From Candidatus Acetothermia bacterium (GTDB lineage: Bacteria; Bipolaricaulota; Bipolaricaulia; RBG-16-55-9; JANLFV01): a DNA stretch of 64,000 bases. Location: NCBI GenBank assembly GCA_024653345.1, contig JANLFV010000001.1, positions 62,001 through 126,000 of the forward strand. The letters run 5' to 3'. This document shows positions 37,623 through 46,193 of this stretch, piece by piece. Position 1 is the first letter of the stretch; each line of letters starts with the position of its first letter. A program made the translations under genes and the position numbers. A model generated the notes under the pieces. It was not told the DNA's origin. It saw nothing but the letters and a program-made list of their open reading frames with translations, and made no database searches.

Positions 37623-38558
37623 ATGGCCCGATCTATCTTGGCAGCTCTCGTCCTGCTCCTGGCCCTCTCCGGGTTGGCAAGAGCCGACTCGCTGACCGTA
37701 ATCCTGAACGGTGGCGAGGGCGGGGAGAGCCTACTGTGCGGACTAGCCCAGGACTCCTTCCTGATGGAGTATCGTCTGGCGTTCGCTAGCCCCGGGCTCA
37801 GGGAGATCGAGCTCGGCCTCCGCCCGCCGCTGGCCCCCATCCGCCGCTTGGGCATGGAGTTTCAGCCCTACCTGATGGTCAACCCCGCCCGGGGCTTGAC
37901 CGCCGGCCTCTTCGCCGAGAGGATAGAGCTCTCGGGCCTGGCCTACCTGGCGACGCTGACGGACTTGGCCTTCTCCAACCGGGGCGTGATGTTCTTCCTC
38001 AAGGGCGAGTATGCCGTGGGGAACATCGGCCTCCGCGGCCACCTCCAGCTCGACTGGGGCCGGCTGGCCGTCCAGCCCTGGGCGGGGAGGCTGAAAGAGC
38101 CATACTTCCCGGAATGGGCCCTCCTCACCACCGCCAGCCGTCGCTCCGGCTACCTCCCCAACTCCAACCTCTACATAGAGATCCGCAGAAGGTTCTCCAC
38201 CAATCTGACGCTCTCCGAGGGCTTCGCCACCCCGCTCGGCAGCTCGCAGCTCGTCCCGGCCATCTTGCTGAACGCCGAGGTGGGGAGCTTGGCTCTCCGC
38301 CTCCTCCGCCAATTCCCCCAAGAGCTAGGGGAGGCCTTTACCCTGATCTCGCTCGGCTTCCGCCAGGGAGTCCTCTACACCCCGGAGCAGAAAAGAGCGG
38401 CGATCGTCCAGCTCGACCTCCAGTTCCGCTGGTTCCCCCAACGGGTGGAGGTCGATCTCCTCTCGAGCTACACCACCGCGGAGTTCGCCATCCAGAGCGA
38501 GAGCCACCTGACCTCGGAGGGCCTCTCCTACAGCCTCAGCCTCGAGGTGGGCTTCTGA
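37623..38558 (+). CDS. Predicted outer-membrane beta-barrel protein
   Basis: A 311-residue exported protein. A signal peptide ends after LARA (SILAALVLLLALSGLARA). The rest shows alternating hydrophobic strands (GLTAGLFAERIELSGLAYLA, GVMFFLKGEYAVGNIGLRGH, QLDWGRLAVQPWAGRL, SLALRLLRQFPQELGEAFTL) and a final strand SYSLSLEVGF. The C-terminal Phe is typical of BAM-assembled outer-membrane proteins. I recognise no specific family. It starts 4 bases after the flippase-like gene (GAGGTGAGG before ATG) and is the last gene of this operon. Its stop is 1 base from the convergent ftsX stop. Confidence 0.72.
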   Translation: MARSILAALVLLLALSGLARADSLTVILNGGEGGESLLCGLAQDSFLMEYRLAFASPGLREIELGLRPPLAPIRRLGMEFQPYLMVNPARGLTAGLFAERIELSGLAYLATLTDLAFSNRGVMFFLKGEYAVGNIGLRGHLQLDWGRLAVQPWAGRLKEPYFPEWALLTTASRRSGYLPNSNLYIEIRRRFSTNLTLSEGFATPLGSSQLVPAILLNAEVGSLALRLLRQFPQELGEAFTLISLGFRQGVLYTPEQKRAAIVQLDLQFRWFPQRVEVDLLSSYTTAEFAIQSESHLTSEGLSYSLSLEVGF

Positions 38559-38559
38559 G

Positions 38560-39396
38560 TCAGGGCGCGAGCCGCCTCAGAGTGAGGAGGCTCCACATCC
38601 CGCCGAGGAGTCCGATCAGCAGGCCGAAGCCGATGGAGAGAAGCGCTAGGGCGAGGACGGTCTGGGGCTCCAGCAGGCCGGGGAACGAGCGGTAGAGCGC
38701 TTCCGTGTGGACCCGCCCCCAGTTGTGGGTGAGATAGAGCCCGAGGGTGAGGAGCAGTCCTCCTCCCAGGCCCAGGAGGGCGGCCAGGAGGACGAACGGC
38801 CTTCCCATCGTCTTTCTCGCCACTCCGGAGAGGTGAAGAAGCCGGAGCTCGCCGCTGAAGCTGGTGATCAACGCTCGGAGCGCGGCGCGGAGGCGAATGA
38901 GCGCGAGTAGCCCGAGCACGACAATGAGGGCGAGGAGGGGCCAGCGGAGCCGGCCGAGGGTGCGGAAGAAGCCCTCGAGCGCGCCGCGATCGTAAGAGAT
39001 CACCGAGGCGACGCCCGGCAACTTCTCCAATCTCTCCTTGACGCTCGCGACCTCCCCCGGGTCGCGGAGCTGGACGCGAAAGAGGTCCCCGGCTAGATCG
39101 GGCAGGGAGAGCTTCACCAGCCCGGCCCGCACCTCTTCACCGAAGATGAACCTCACCTGGGCCACCTCCTCCCACTCGCGGATCTCCAGGTAGAGCTGGT
39201 CGATCTTGCTCGGCAGGAGGCCGGGAGTGAGAGGGACGAGAAGCTCGCCTCCCGCCACCTCCTCGAGGCCCCTCCCAGCAAGGATGAACAGGTCGAGCAG
39301 GGCCAGGAACAGGACGAGCAGAAGCCAGGCGACCAGGAGCGAGCCGAGCCCCTTCCTGCGCAACAGCCGGAGAAGCTCTTGCAAGAGGCTGATCAT
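38560..39396 (-). CDS. ftsX: FtsX-like cell-division permease
   Basis: A 278-residue membrane protein with the FtsX layout. The first membrane segment is LGSLLVAWLLLVLFLALLDL, then an extracytoplasmic domain of about 110 residues (VAQVRFIFGEEVRAGLVKLS, LRDPGEVASVKERLEKLPGV), then three more segments (PLLALIVVLGLLALIRLRAA, FVLLAALLGLGGGLLLTLGL, TVLALALLSIGFGLLIGLLG). With FtsE it controls septal peptidoglycan hydrolases. ATG 39396 overlaps the ftsE stop by 4 bases. Sequence match is moderate, but the gene order with the adjacent FtsE-like NBD supports the call. Confidence 0.82.
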   Translation of the reverse strand: MISLLQELLRLLRRKGLGSLLVAWLLLVLFLALLDLFILAGRGLEEVAGGELLVPLTPGLLPSKIDQLYLEIREWEEVAQVRFIFGEEVRAGLVKLSLPDLAGDLFRVQLRDPGEVASVKERLEKLPGVASVISYDRGALEGFFRTLGRLRWPLLALIVVLGLLALIRLRAALRALITSFSGELRLLHLSGVARKTMGRPFVLLAALLGLGGGLLLTLGLYLTHNWGRVHTEALYRSFPGLLEPQTVLALALLSIGFGLLIGLLGGMWSLLTLRRLAP

Positions 39397-40064
39397 CTTC
39401 TCTCCTCTAAGCGGCCATCCTTAAAGAGGACGAGCCGGGGGCCGAAGGTTGCGGCCGGCCCCGCTTCCTCGGCCGTGACCAGCATGGTCAGTCTCCGCTG
39501 GTCGTGGAGGCGATCGAGGAGCTTCAGGATCGTGAGAACCCCCTCCTCATCGAGCCCCCGATAGGGCTCGTCCGCGAGGAGGAGGATCGGATCATTGCAG
39601 ACCGCCAGGGCGAGCTTGGCTTGAGCCTGCTCCAGGAGGCTCAACTCCTGCGGCGGGCGGCCCGCGAGGTCGCTCAACTGGAGGGCCTGCAGTGTCTCCA
39701 GGCTCTTCTGCTCAGCCTCATCCTGAGGCGAGCCGAGCGCCCGGAGCTTGAGGACCAGGCTCGCCATCACTGTCGGCTGATTGAGGTTGAGCGGCTGGTC
39801 CGGGACGATCCCCATGCTCCGGCGGAGCTCATAGAGCCGCGCGGGGCTCAGGCGGGTCACATTCCGCTCATCCACGAGGATCTGGCCCCGTCGCGGCCGG
39901 AGCTCCCCCCAGAGGAGCTTGAGGAAGACGGTCTTCCCCGCCCCGGGCTGGCCGAGGAGCATGAGCCACTCCCCCCACTCCACCCGGAGATGGACATCCT
40001 CGAAGACTGCTCGGCCCTCGTCGGTGTAGAAGCTCAGCTCTGAGACCTCGATCATCAGGGTCAT
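39393..40064 (-). CDS. ftsE: FtsE-like ABC ATPase with degenerate signature and H-loop
   Basis: A 223-residue nucleotide-binding domain next to ftsX. Walker A is intact (GQPGAGKT) and Walker B reads PILLLADEP. The signature region is ELSLLEQAQAKLALAV instead of LSGGEQQR, and the switch loop after Walker B is LTMLVTAEEAG, with no His at the usual position. Both changes predict weak ATP turnover. FtsE family members normally keep both elements. It overlaps prmC (40061) by 4 bases and ftsX (39396) by 4 bases, giving the tight order prmC-ftsE-ftsX. It could instead be an FtsE relative with a structural role. Confidence 0.8.
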   Translation of the reverse strand: MTLMIEVSELSFYTDEGRAVFEDVHLRVEWGEWLMLLGQPGAGKTVFLKLLWGELRPRRGQILVDERNVTRLSPARLYELRRSMGIVPDQPLNLNQPTVMASLVLKLRALGSPQDEAEQKSLETLQALQLSDLAGRPPQELSLLEQAQAKLALAVCNDPILLLADEPYRGLDEEGVLTILKLLDRLHDQRRLTMLVTAEEAGPAATFGPRLVLFKDGRLEERR

Positions 40065-40930
40065 CGCGCCCTCCTCACCGCCCGGAAGAACCGCTCTCGC
40101 CCGCTAAGGTCGGGAAGAACCTCCATCCGTTCGTATGCCCCCGAGGCGAGGGCCAGACTGCGCACGCGCGCTCCCTGGCTCGCGCCGATCTCGAGATAGA
40201 GCCCTCCCCCAGCCTTGAGATACGGCGGCGCCTCGGTGACGATCCGTCGGAGAGCCTCCAGGCCCTCCTCGCCGCCGTCCCAGGCCGAGCGGGGCTCATG
40301 CTCCCGCACCTCGCGGGGGAGGCTCCGGGCCTCATCTCGACTGACATATGGCGGATTCGCCACGATCAAGTCAAATCGGCCCTCGACGGCGGCGAACCAG
40401 TCCGATTGAATGAGGGCAATCCGCGACGCCACCCCGTTGCGGGCCGCATTCTCCCTTGCCAGAGCCAGGGCCGGGGTGGAGATGTCGGCGGCCGTGATCT
40501 CCCCTCGGGGAAGGGAGTGAGCGAGCGCGATGGCGATCGCCCCTGAGCCGGTCCCCAGCTCCAGAAGCTTCAACCCCGCCTCCGCTAGCGAGCCCAGGTC
40601 GCGGAGGATCAACTCCACGAGTTGCTCCGTCTCCGGTCGGGGGATGAGCGCCCGGCCGTCGACCCGCAGTGGGAGGCCCATGAACTCCACCTCGCCGAGG
40701 AGGTATTGGAGCGGGACGCCAGCATGGCGCTGCCTGATCAGCTCCCGGTAGCGAGCCCGCTCCTCCGCGGTCAGAGCCCGCTCCGGCTGGAGATAGAGCA
40801 TGAGCCGCTCCACTCCCAGAACATGGGCGAGGAGCTCCTCAGCCTCGAAGCAGGCCCGCTCGACTCCGCCTCGCCTCAGGTAATCGCCCGTCCAGCCGAG
40901 GACCCGCCTCACCGTCCACTCGCCTTCCAT
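40061..40930 (-). CDS. prmC: Peptide chain release factor N5-glutamine methyltransferase
   Basis: A 289-residue SAM-dependent methyltransferase that methylates the GGQ glutamine of RF1 and RF2. ATG 40930 has GGGAGGTG upstream. The N-terminal helical domain contains DYLRRGGVERACFEAEELLA and the block LPLRVDGRALIPRPETEQLV, conserved in PrmC. Motif I is LLELGTGSGAIAIALAHSL. The catalytic NPPY is in DLIVANPPYVSRDE. Length and motifs are normal. It heads the prmC-ftsE-ftsX operon and is divergent from the PIN-TRAM gene. Confidence 0.95.
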   Translation of the reverse strand: MEGEWTVRRVLGWTGDYLRRGGVERACFEAEELLAHVLGVERLMLYLQPERALTAEERARYRELIRQRHAGVPLQYLLGEVEFMGLPLRVDGRALIPRPETEQLVELILRDLGSLAEAGLKLLELGTGSGAIAIALAHSLPRGEITAADISTPALALARENAARNGVASRIALIQSDWFAAVEGRFDLIVANPPYVSRDEARSLPREVREHEPRSAWDGGEEGLEALRRIVTEAPPYLKAGGGLYLEIGASQGARVRSLALASGAYERMEVLPDLSGRERFFRAVRRAR

Positions 40931-40954
40931 CACCTCCCGAGGTTAGCAAAGCGA

Positions 40955-40983
40955 TTGTAAAGGTGTCAACCATTTGGTATGAT
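40955..40983 (+). promoter_or_regulatory. Sigma-70 promoter for the PIN-TRAM/ispD operon
   Basis: TTGTAA (40955-40960), 17-bp spacer, TATGAT (40978-40983). On the other strand a perfect TTGACA for prmC lies within the same stretch (40972-40967), but its -10 is poor. Confidence 0.6.
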
Positions 40984-41030
40984 GCAGCCGAAGGTATCTG
41001 CCCCTCAACTGAGGGGAGGGAGGCTTGACG

Positions 41031-42059
41031 GTGAAGGCGGGATTTTACGGCATTTTCTTGGCCCTGGGAGCTCTCATCTCTTGGGCGGCGCGGCTCGCCC
41101 CGCCCCTCTTCGGCCTGGAGAGCTGGGAGGTGAGCCTCATCTTCGGCAGCCTGGGCGGGCTGGCGATCGCCGGGGTCATCGACGGGACCGCGGCGCTGGT
41201 CGAACGACACCTGGCCCACGGGGGTGGGCGGAATCTCCTCAGTGGCGCGGCGCTCGCCCTGATCGGGAGCCTGATCGGTGTCGTGCTCTACCTCATCCTT
41301 GAGCTGATCGCGCCCCCCAGCCGCTTCCTCGGCCTGGCCGAGGGGCTGATCATCCTCTTCCTCGCGATCCTCGGGGGCCGGATCGGCTACCTCCGGCCGG
41401 CACCGCTCCTCCGAATCCTCCAGGGGCGGGCCGAAGTGAGCACGGCCCCTCCGAAGCTCCTCGACACTTCGGTGATCATCGACGGTCGGATCGGGGACAT
41501 CGTCAAGAGCGGCTTCATCGAGGGGAAGGTGATCATCCCCCAGTTCATCCTCGACGAGCTCCACAGCATCGCCGACTCCTCGGACAACCTCCGGAGGCGG
41601 AAGGGCCGCCGCGGCCTGGACATCCTGGGCGAGCTGACCCGGAACCCGGAGATCGAGGTCGAGACGATGGAGCGGGACTCTCCCCGCCCGGTCGATGCCG
41701 ACCGAGAACTGATCCAGCTGGCCAAGGAGCTCGGAGGGAAGATCATCACCACCGACTACAATCTGAACAAGGTCGCCAAGGTCGAGGGCGTGAGGGTGCT
41801 CAACATCAACGAACTGGCTAACTCCGTCAAGCCGCGCTTCCTCCCCGGCGAGGAGCTAGAAGTCGAGGTCCTTGATCGCGGGGAGGAGATCGGCCAAGGG
41901 GTCGGCTACCTCGACGACGGGACGATGGTCGTGGTGGAGAACGGCCGGCGGTTCATCGGGAAGAAGATCCAGGTGATCGTCAACTCCAGCCTCCAGACCG
42001 AGGCGGGGAAGATGCTCTTCGTCCGCCCGAAGGGTGAGCATCCCCGGCGATGGGACTAA
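41031..42059 (+). CDS. PIN and TRAM domain membrane protein (YacL-like)
   Basis: A 342-residue protein. The first 130 residues hold about four membrane segments (GIFLALGALISWAARLAPPL, LALIGSLIGVVLYLILELIA, GLIILFLAILGGRIGYLRPA). A PIN ribonuclease domain follows (about 140-270): LLDTSVIIDGRIGDIVKSGF, VIIPQFILDELHSIADSSDN, IITTDYNLNKVAKVEGVRVL, with the acidic active-site residues present. A C-terminal TRAM RNA-binding domain (about 285-340) begins EELEVEVLDRGEEIGQGVGY. GTG 41031 has GGGAGG 7 bases upstream. It overlaps ispD by 10 bases, the same order as yacL-ispD in Firmicutes. Confidence 0.93.
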   Translation: MKAGFYGIFLALGALISWAARLAPPLFGLESWEVSLIFGSLGGLAIAGVIDGTAALVERHLAHGGGRNLLSGAALALIGSLIGVVLYLILELIAPPSRFLGLAEGLIILFLAILGGRIGYLRPAPLLRILQGRAEVSTAPPKLLDTSVIIDGRIGDIVKSGFIEGKVIIPQFILDELHSIADSSDNLRRRKGRRGLDILGELTRNPEIEVETMERDSPRPVDADRELIQLAKELGGKIITTDYNLNKVAKVEGVRVLNINELANSVKPRFLPGEELEVEVLDRGEEIGQGVGYLDDGTMVVVENGRRFIGKKIQVIVNSSLQTEAGKMLFVRPKGEHPRRWD

Positions 42060-42745
42060 GGGTTGGTGCGGTAGTCCTCGCAGCCGGGCGGAGCGAGCGG
42101 ATGGGCCAGAGCAAGCTCTACCTGCCCCTCGACGGCCGGCCGGTCTTGGTGCATTCCCTCGAGCGGTTTGCCCGCTCTCCATTGGTGCAGGAGCTCGTTG
42201 TAGTGATCAACCCTGCGGAGAAGGAGCGGTTCGAGCGAGAGGTCCTCGACCTTCTTGCTCTTGAAAAGCAGCTCAAGGTCGCTCGCGGCGGGCGCGAGCG
42301 GCAGGATTCGGCCCTCGCTGGGGTTCGAGCATTGTCTGCGGGAATTGAGCTGGTCCTGGTCCATGACGGGGCTCGGCCGTTCTTCTCCGATGATCTGCTC
42401 GCGAAGCTCGTCGCGGCCGCCGGGGAATGCGGCGCGGCTCTCCCGGCCATCCCGGTGAAGGAGACGATCCGCAGCTTCGATCATGAGGGGGTCTCCAGCG
42501 GAGAGCTGGATCGGGGACGACTCTTCCAGGTCCAGACGCCCCAGTGCTTCTCTTATCAGCTCCTGCGCCGCTCTCTGGAGGAGGCCTGCGCCCAGGGGAG
42601 ATACTTTACCGACGACGCCGGGGCGGTCGCGGCGATCTCGGGAGTGCGGGCGAAGCTTGTCCCGGGCGAGGAGTGGAATATCAAGATCACCACCCCCTTC
42701 GACCTGGAGTTGGCCAGTGTCTTGGCTGGGTTGAACAAGGCCTAG
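42050..42745 (+). CDS. ispD: 2-C-methyl-D-erythritol 4-phosphate cytidylyltransferase
   Basis: A 231-residue enzyme of the non-mevalonate isoprenoid pathway that makes CDP-methylerythritol from MEP and CTP. Conserved blocks are present: VVLAAGRSERMGQSKLYLPL (nucleotide-binding), VVVINPAEKERFE, VLVHDGARPFFSDDLLAKLV, TPQCFSYQLLRRSLEEACAQ, and LVPGEEWNIKITTPFDLELA near the C-terminus. No ispF is fused or adjacent. ATG 42050 lies within the last codons of the PIN-TRAM gene, so the two are coupled. Length is normal. Confidence 0.95.
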   Translation: MGLRVGAVVLAAGRSERMGQSKLYLPLDGRPVLVHSLERFARSPLVQELVVVINPAEKERFEREVLDLLALEKQLKVARGGRERQDSALAGVRALSAGIELVLVHDGARPFFSDDLLAKLVAAAGECGAALPAIPVKETIRSFDHEGVSSGELDRGRLFQVQTPQCFSYQLLRRSLEEACAQGRYFTDDAGAVAAISGVRAKLVPGEEWNIKITTPFDLELASVLAGLNKA

Positions 42746-42752
42746 CTGGCCG

Positions 42753-42781
42753 TTGTGCTCCTCCCCTCCGTTCAGTAGGAT
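42753..42781 (+). promoter_or_regulatory. Sigma-70 promoter for the ABC-2 exporter operon
   Basis: TTGTGC (42753-42758), 17-bp spacer, TAGGAT (42776-42781), about 20 bases before ATG 42801. Confidence 0.45.
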
Positions 42782-42800
42782 TGCCCTGAGGAGGCCGATG

Positions 42801-43793
42801 ATGCACCCGGCGATCGAGGTAGTCAAGCTTAAGCGGCTCTTTCGCAAGAAGCAGGCCCGCCGCTCCTGGCGGACGGTCGTGGCCCTGGAGGAAATCGACC
42901 TGGAGATCCAGGAGGGCGAGCTCTTCGGGGTGCTGGGCCCCAACGGGGCGGGGAAGACGACCCTGATCAAGATTCTCGCCACCCTGCTTCTGCCGACGAG
43001 CGGCCAGGCCTTCGTCGACGGGATCGATGTGGTCAAGGACCCCCGCGCGGTCCGCCGGAGGATCAACATGGTCTCGGGAGGGGAGCACTCGGGCTACGGG
43101 ATCCTGACGGTCAGGGAGACGCTGTGGATGTTCTCCCAGTTCTACGGCGTCCCCGGTAAGGTCGCCCGCGAACGGATTAACGAGCTTCTCCGGGTCGTCG
43201 GCCTGGAGGAGGAGGCCAATACGAGAATCAGCCGGCTCTCCACGGGGATGCGGCAGAAGATGAACTTCGCCCGAGGCTTCGTCTCCGACCCGAAGATCGT
43301 CTTCCTCGATGAGCCGACGCTCGGACTGGATGTGGGCGCGGCCCGCGACGCCCGGAACTTCATCAAGAGCTGGGTCAAGGACCGGCCAGGGAAGACCGTT
43401 CTCTTGACGACTCACTACATGACGGAGGCGGAGGAGCTGTGCGATCGGGTCGCGATCATCGACCGCGGGAAGATCCTGGCCTGCGACACCCCGGAGAACC
43501 TCAAGCGGCGGGTGAAGAAGGACTCCATCTTCCACCTAGAGGTGGCGGGCCTGGACTCTTGGGAAGGGCTGCACGAGATTGCGGGCGTGAAACAGCTCGT
43601 CTCGACCCCGCGGGATGGGTTCACCGAGCTGAAATTCATCTTGGACCACGAGGATGTCCTCCCGCAGCTATTGGGGAAGATCACGGAGCGCGGCTCGCGC
43701 GTCCTCTACATGCGGAAGACCGAGCCGACCCTCGAGGATGTCTTCATCGAGCTGGTCGGGCGGTCCCTGGAGGTCGATACGGCCGAGCGATGA
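42801..43793 (+). CDS. ABC-2 exporter ATP-binding protein
   Basis: A 330-residue nucleotide-binding protein. Walker A is GPNGAGKTTLIKILATLLLP, the signature ISRLSTGMRQKMNFARGFVS, Walker B KIVFLDEPTLGLDVG, and the H-loop VLLTTHYMTEAEELCDRVAI. The C-terminal domain (about 250-330) resembles other drug- or lipid-exporter ATPases of the NodI/DrrA type. ATG 42801 is preferred because AGGAGG lies 6 bases upstream; ATG 42798 is adjacent. It is coupled to two permease genes (43790 and 44599). The exported substrate is unknown. Confidence 0.92.
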   Translation: MHPAIEVVKLKRLFRKKQARRSWRTVVALEEIDLEIQEGELFGVLGPNGAGKTTLIKILATLLLPTSGQAFVDGIDVVKDPRAVRRRINMVSGGEHSGYGILTVRETLWMFSQFYGVPGKVARERINELLRVVGLEEEANTRISRLSTGMRQKMNFARGFVSDPKIVFLDEPTLGLDVGAARDARNFIKSWVKDRPGKTVLLTTHYMTEAEELCDRVAIIDRGKILACDTPENLKRRVKKDSIFHLEVAGLDSWEGLHEIAGVKQLVSTPRDGFTELKFILDHEDVLPQLLGKITERGSRVLYMRKTEPTLEDVFIELVGRSLEVDTAER

Positions 43794-44608
43794 GCGCGTC
43801 AGGGCTTGTGATGAACCTGAGGGCGATATGGGCCCGGGCCTATGTGAGGGTCGTGGGGGCCAACCGGGAGCTCTCCTGGCTCTTCTTCGACACCTTCTTG
43901 CCGCTCCTGGGGACCTCGGCCTATGTCTTCATCTACAAGGCGATGAAGGCCCCGCCGGAGTTCACCGGCTTCGTGATCCTCGGCGGGGCGATGACTGCCT
44001 ACTGGCTCAATGTGCTGTGGAACATGGCCAGCCAGTTCTACTGGGAGAAGGAACAGGGGCAGCTCCAGCTCTTCCTGATCTCCCCGACCTCGCCGATGGT
44101 GATTCTCTTGGGGATGGCCCTCGGGGGGATGTTCATGACGACGATCCGGGCCGGCTCGATCCTCATTTTGGGGAGCCTGATCTTCCGCGTCCAGTTCACC
44201 GTCCAGCAGCCGCTCCTGCTCGCGCTGCTCTTCTTCCTGGCGCTGGCCGCGCTCTACGGGCTCGGCATGCTATTTGCCTCGCTCTTCATGCTCTACGGCC
44301 GCGAGGCGTGGCATCTCTCGAACTTGCTGCAGGAGCCGGTCTATCTGCTTTCGGGGCTCTACTTCCCCGTCCGGGGGCTGGGCTTCTGGGTGGCCGCGGC
44401 GGCCTCAGTGATCCCGCTCACCCTCGGGCTGGACGGGATCAGGCAGCTCGCGTTCGGCGGGGCCGGCTGGGGCTTCCTCGCCCCGGAGTATGAGCTGGCC
44501 TTGCTGGCTTTCTTGAGTATAGTCTTCATCTACTTTGCCCGGCGGGCCCTCCGGTTCATGGAGGAGCTGGCGAAGCGCGAGGGGAGGTTGACCCTGCGGT
44601 GGCAGTGA
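43790..44608 (+). CDS. ABC-2 type exporter permease, subunit 1
   Basis: A 272-residue permease with six membrane segments (ELSWLFFDTFLPLLGTSAYV, FVILGGAMTAYWLNVLWNMA, MVILLGMALGGMFMTTIRAG, LLALLFFLALAALYGLGMLF, EPVYLLSGLYFPVRGLGFWV, LALLAFLSIVFIYFARRALR). This is the DrrB/NodJ-like ABC-2 fold. The start overlaps the ATPase stop by 4 bases (ATGA). The ATPase-permease-permease order suggests that the two permeases form a heterodimer. The C-terminal tail is basic and cytoplasmic. Confidence 0.9.
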   Translation: MSASGLVMNLRAIWARAYVRVVGANRELSWLFFDTFLPLLGTSAYVFIYKAMKAPPEFTGFVILGGAMTAYWLNVLWNMASQFYWEKEQGQLQLFLISPTSPMVILLGMALGGMFMTTIRAGSILILGSLIFRVQFTVQQPLLLALLFFLALAALYGLGMLFASLFMLYGREAWHLSNLLQEPVYLLSGLYFPVRGLGFWVAAAASVIPLTLGLDGIRQLAFGGAGWGFLAPEYELALLAFLSIVFIYFARRALRFMEELAKREGRLTLRWQ

Positions 44609-45474
44609 GCGTCTCGCGCCGGGTGCGCGAGGGCTTTGGCGCATTCCGGACGGCCACGCGGCTTGGCTGGCAGATCGAGTCGAACTGGGCTGATCCGCTC
44701 GTCTTTGCCATCTACTCGATCATCAAGCCGGTCGCTGCCTCGCTGATCTTGGTCTTCATGTATCTTGTAATCACCCGCGGGAAGGCCGGGACGGAGCTCT
44801 TCGCCTACATCTATGTGGGGAACGCCTTCTACATTTTCGTCGGCGGGGTGCTCTTCGGGATCAGTTGGGCGATCATCGACGACCGCGAGCACTACGAGAT
44901 GCTGAAGTATATCTATCTCTCGCCGATCCGGATCTACATCTATCTCCTGGGCCGGGGGATGGCCAGGCTCTTCATCTCGGCGATCTCCGTGGCCATCGCG
45001 CTGAGCTTCGGGGCCCTCCTGCTCAAGGTCCCGCTTCGCATCACTGCCATCGACTACCCTTATCTCTTCGCCGGGCTGATCCTCGGCCTGGGAGGGGTCA
45101 TTGCTCTTGGTATCATCCTGGCGGGGGTCTGCCTGATCACCGCCCGCCACTCCTGGGGGATCAGCGAGTCAGTCGCGGGCGCGTTCTATCTCCTTTGCGG
45201 CGTGGTCTTCCCCCTGGATGTCCTGCCCAGATGGGCTCAAGCAATCGGGGTGGTGCTGCCACCCACTTATTGGATCGAGGCGATGCGCCGCGCGGCCCTC
45301 GGGGAGGAGGTCGCGGGCGTGAGCCAGGTCTTGGGGAGGTTCTCGAACAGCTCGCTCCTGTTGGTCTTGCTCGGGACGACCGCGGGGCTGATGTTCATCT
45401 CGCACCTGTTCTTCCGGGCTGCGGAGGGGCGTGCCCGCCGGCGCGGGCTCATCGATCAGCGGACGGACTACTGA
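44599..45474 (+). CDS. ABC-2 type exporter permease, subunit 2
   Basis: A 291-residue permease with about six membrane segments (KPVAASLILVFMYLVITRGK, GNAFYIFVGGVLFGISWAII, LFISAISVAIALSFGALLLK, LFAGLILGLGGVIALGIILA, SVAGAFYLLCGVVFPLDVLP, SLLLVLLGTTAGLMFISHLF). The FPLDVLPRWAQAIGVVLPPT block before the last segment is typical of ABC-2 exporters. GTG 44599 overlaps the first permease by 10 bases; GTG 44605 is an alternative. It completes the three-gene transporter begun at 42801. Confidence 0.9.
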   Translation: MAVSVSRRVREGFGAFRTATRLGWQIESNWADPLVFAIYSIIKPVAASLILVFMYLVITRGKAGTELFAYIYVGNAFYIFVGGVLFGISWAIIDDREHYEMLKYIYLSPIRIYIYLLGRGMARLFISAISVAIALSFGALLLKVPLRITAIDYPYLFAGLILGLGGVIALGIILAGVCLITARHSWGISESVAGAFYLLCGVVFPLDVLPRWAQAIGVVLPPTYWIEAMRRAALGEEVAGVSQVLGRFSNSSLLLVLLGTTAGLMFISHLFFRAAEGRARRRGLIDQRTDY

Positions 45475-45683
45475 GCCTCGCCTTCTTCAGCGAATTGATG
45501 CTGGTAACGAACTTCGCCCGGCGACGGGCCGGGCCGAGCTCCTGCTGGAGCAACTGCAGCTTTCTCTTCAGCTCCGCGCGCATCGTCATGGCCCGATTGT
45601 AGAGTGGCGGATCAGGGGGTTCAGTGACCTGGACCACGGCAGACTGGAAATGGCCTCGGGAGGGGACAGGGTTCCGGGCCGGC

Positions 45684-46124
45684 TCAATCCTCGCGCACCG
45701 TGGGCCTCTCCCTCTCGCGCTTCCTCTCGCTCCGGCCTCGCTTGGCGCGCAGTCGCCTCTCGTGCGCGGCAGGACCGGGGCGCGTCGGCCTGCGGGCCCT
45801 TCTCGGGCGAAGGGCGCGAGCGAGCAGTTCCCCGAACCGCCCGACGGCCTCGGCCCGATTCTGGAGCTGGCTCCGGGAGGCGCGAGCGATGAGGTGCAAC
45901 ACCCCCTCTTTGTCGATATGTCCCCTCAGCCGGTCGAGAACCTGGGCCTTCTCTAGATCGTTGAGGCTCGGCGAGTGGAGCACATCGAAGAGCAGCTCCA
46001 CCCTCGTCTCGACCCGATTTACGTTCTGCCCGCCCGGGCCGCCGCTCCGGCTGAACCGGAATCGCAGCTCTGTAAGGGGGATTGCCACCTTGTCCGTGAT
46101 CCGCAGCAGCTTCTCCGCTTCCAT
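45684..46124 (-). CDS. arfB: Ribosome rescue peptidyl-tRNA hydrolase ArfB (YaeJ/ICT1)
   Basis: A 146-residue release-factor-like protein that hydrolyses peptidyl-tRNA on stalled ribosomes lacking a codon in the A site. The catalytic GGQ is in FSRSGGPGGQNVNRVETRVE (Gly31, Gly32, Gln33). The domain runs to residue ~100. The C-terminal tail is strongly basic (RRLRAKRGRSERKRERERP), as expected for insertion into the empty mRNA tunnel. Length is normal. It is divergent from thiI. Confidence 0.95.
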   Translation of the reverse strand: MEAEKLLRITDKVAIPLTELRFRFSRSGGPGGQNVNRVETRVELLFDVLHSPSLNDLEKAQVLDRLRGHIDKEGVLHLIARASRSQLQNRAEAVGRFGELLARALRPRRARRPTRPGPAAHERRLRAKRGRSERKRERERPTVRED

Positions 46125-46193
46125 CTGGAGGAGACACCGCCTCTATGGTAGAATTATCCGAAACAATCGAGATCGAGACAAGGAGCATGGGCT

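Noticed and set aside
45449-45589. Minus-strand ORF of about 46 residues (MTMRAELKRKLQLLQQELGP and a basic tail).
   Set aside because: It has no ribosome binding site, overlaps the end of the ABC permease gene, and has no recognisable family. The basic helix could be chance; left unannotated.
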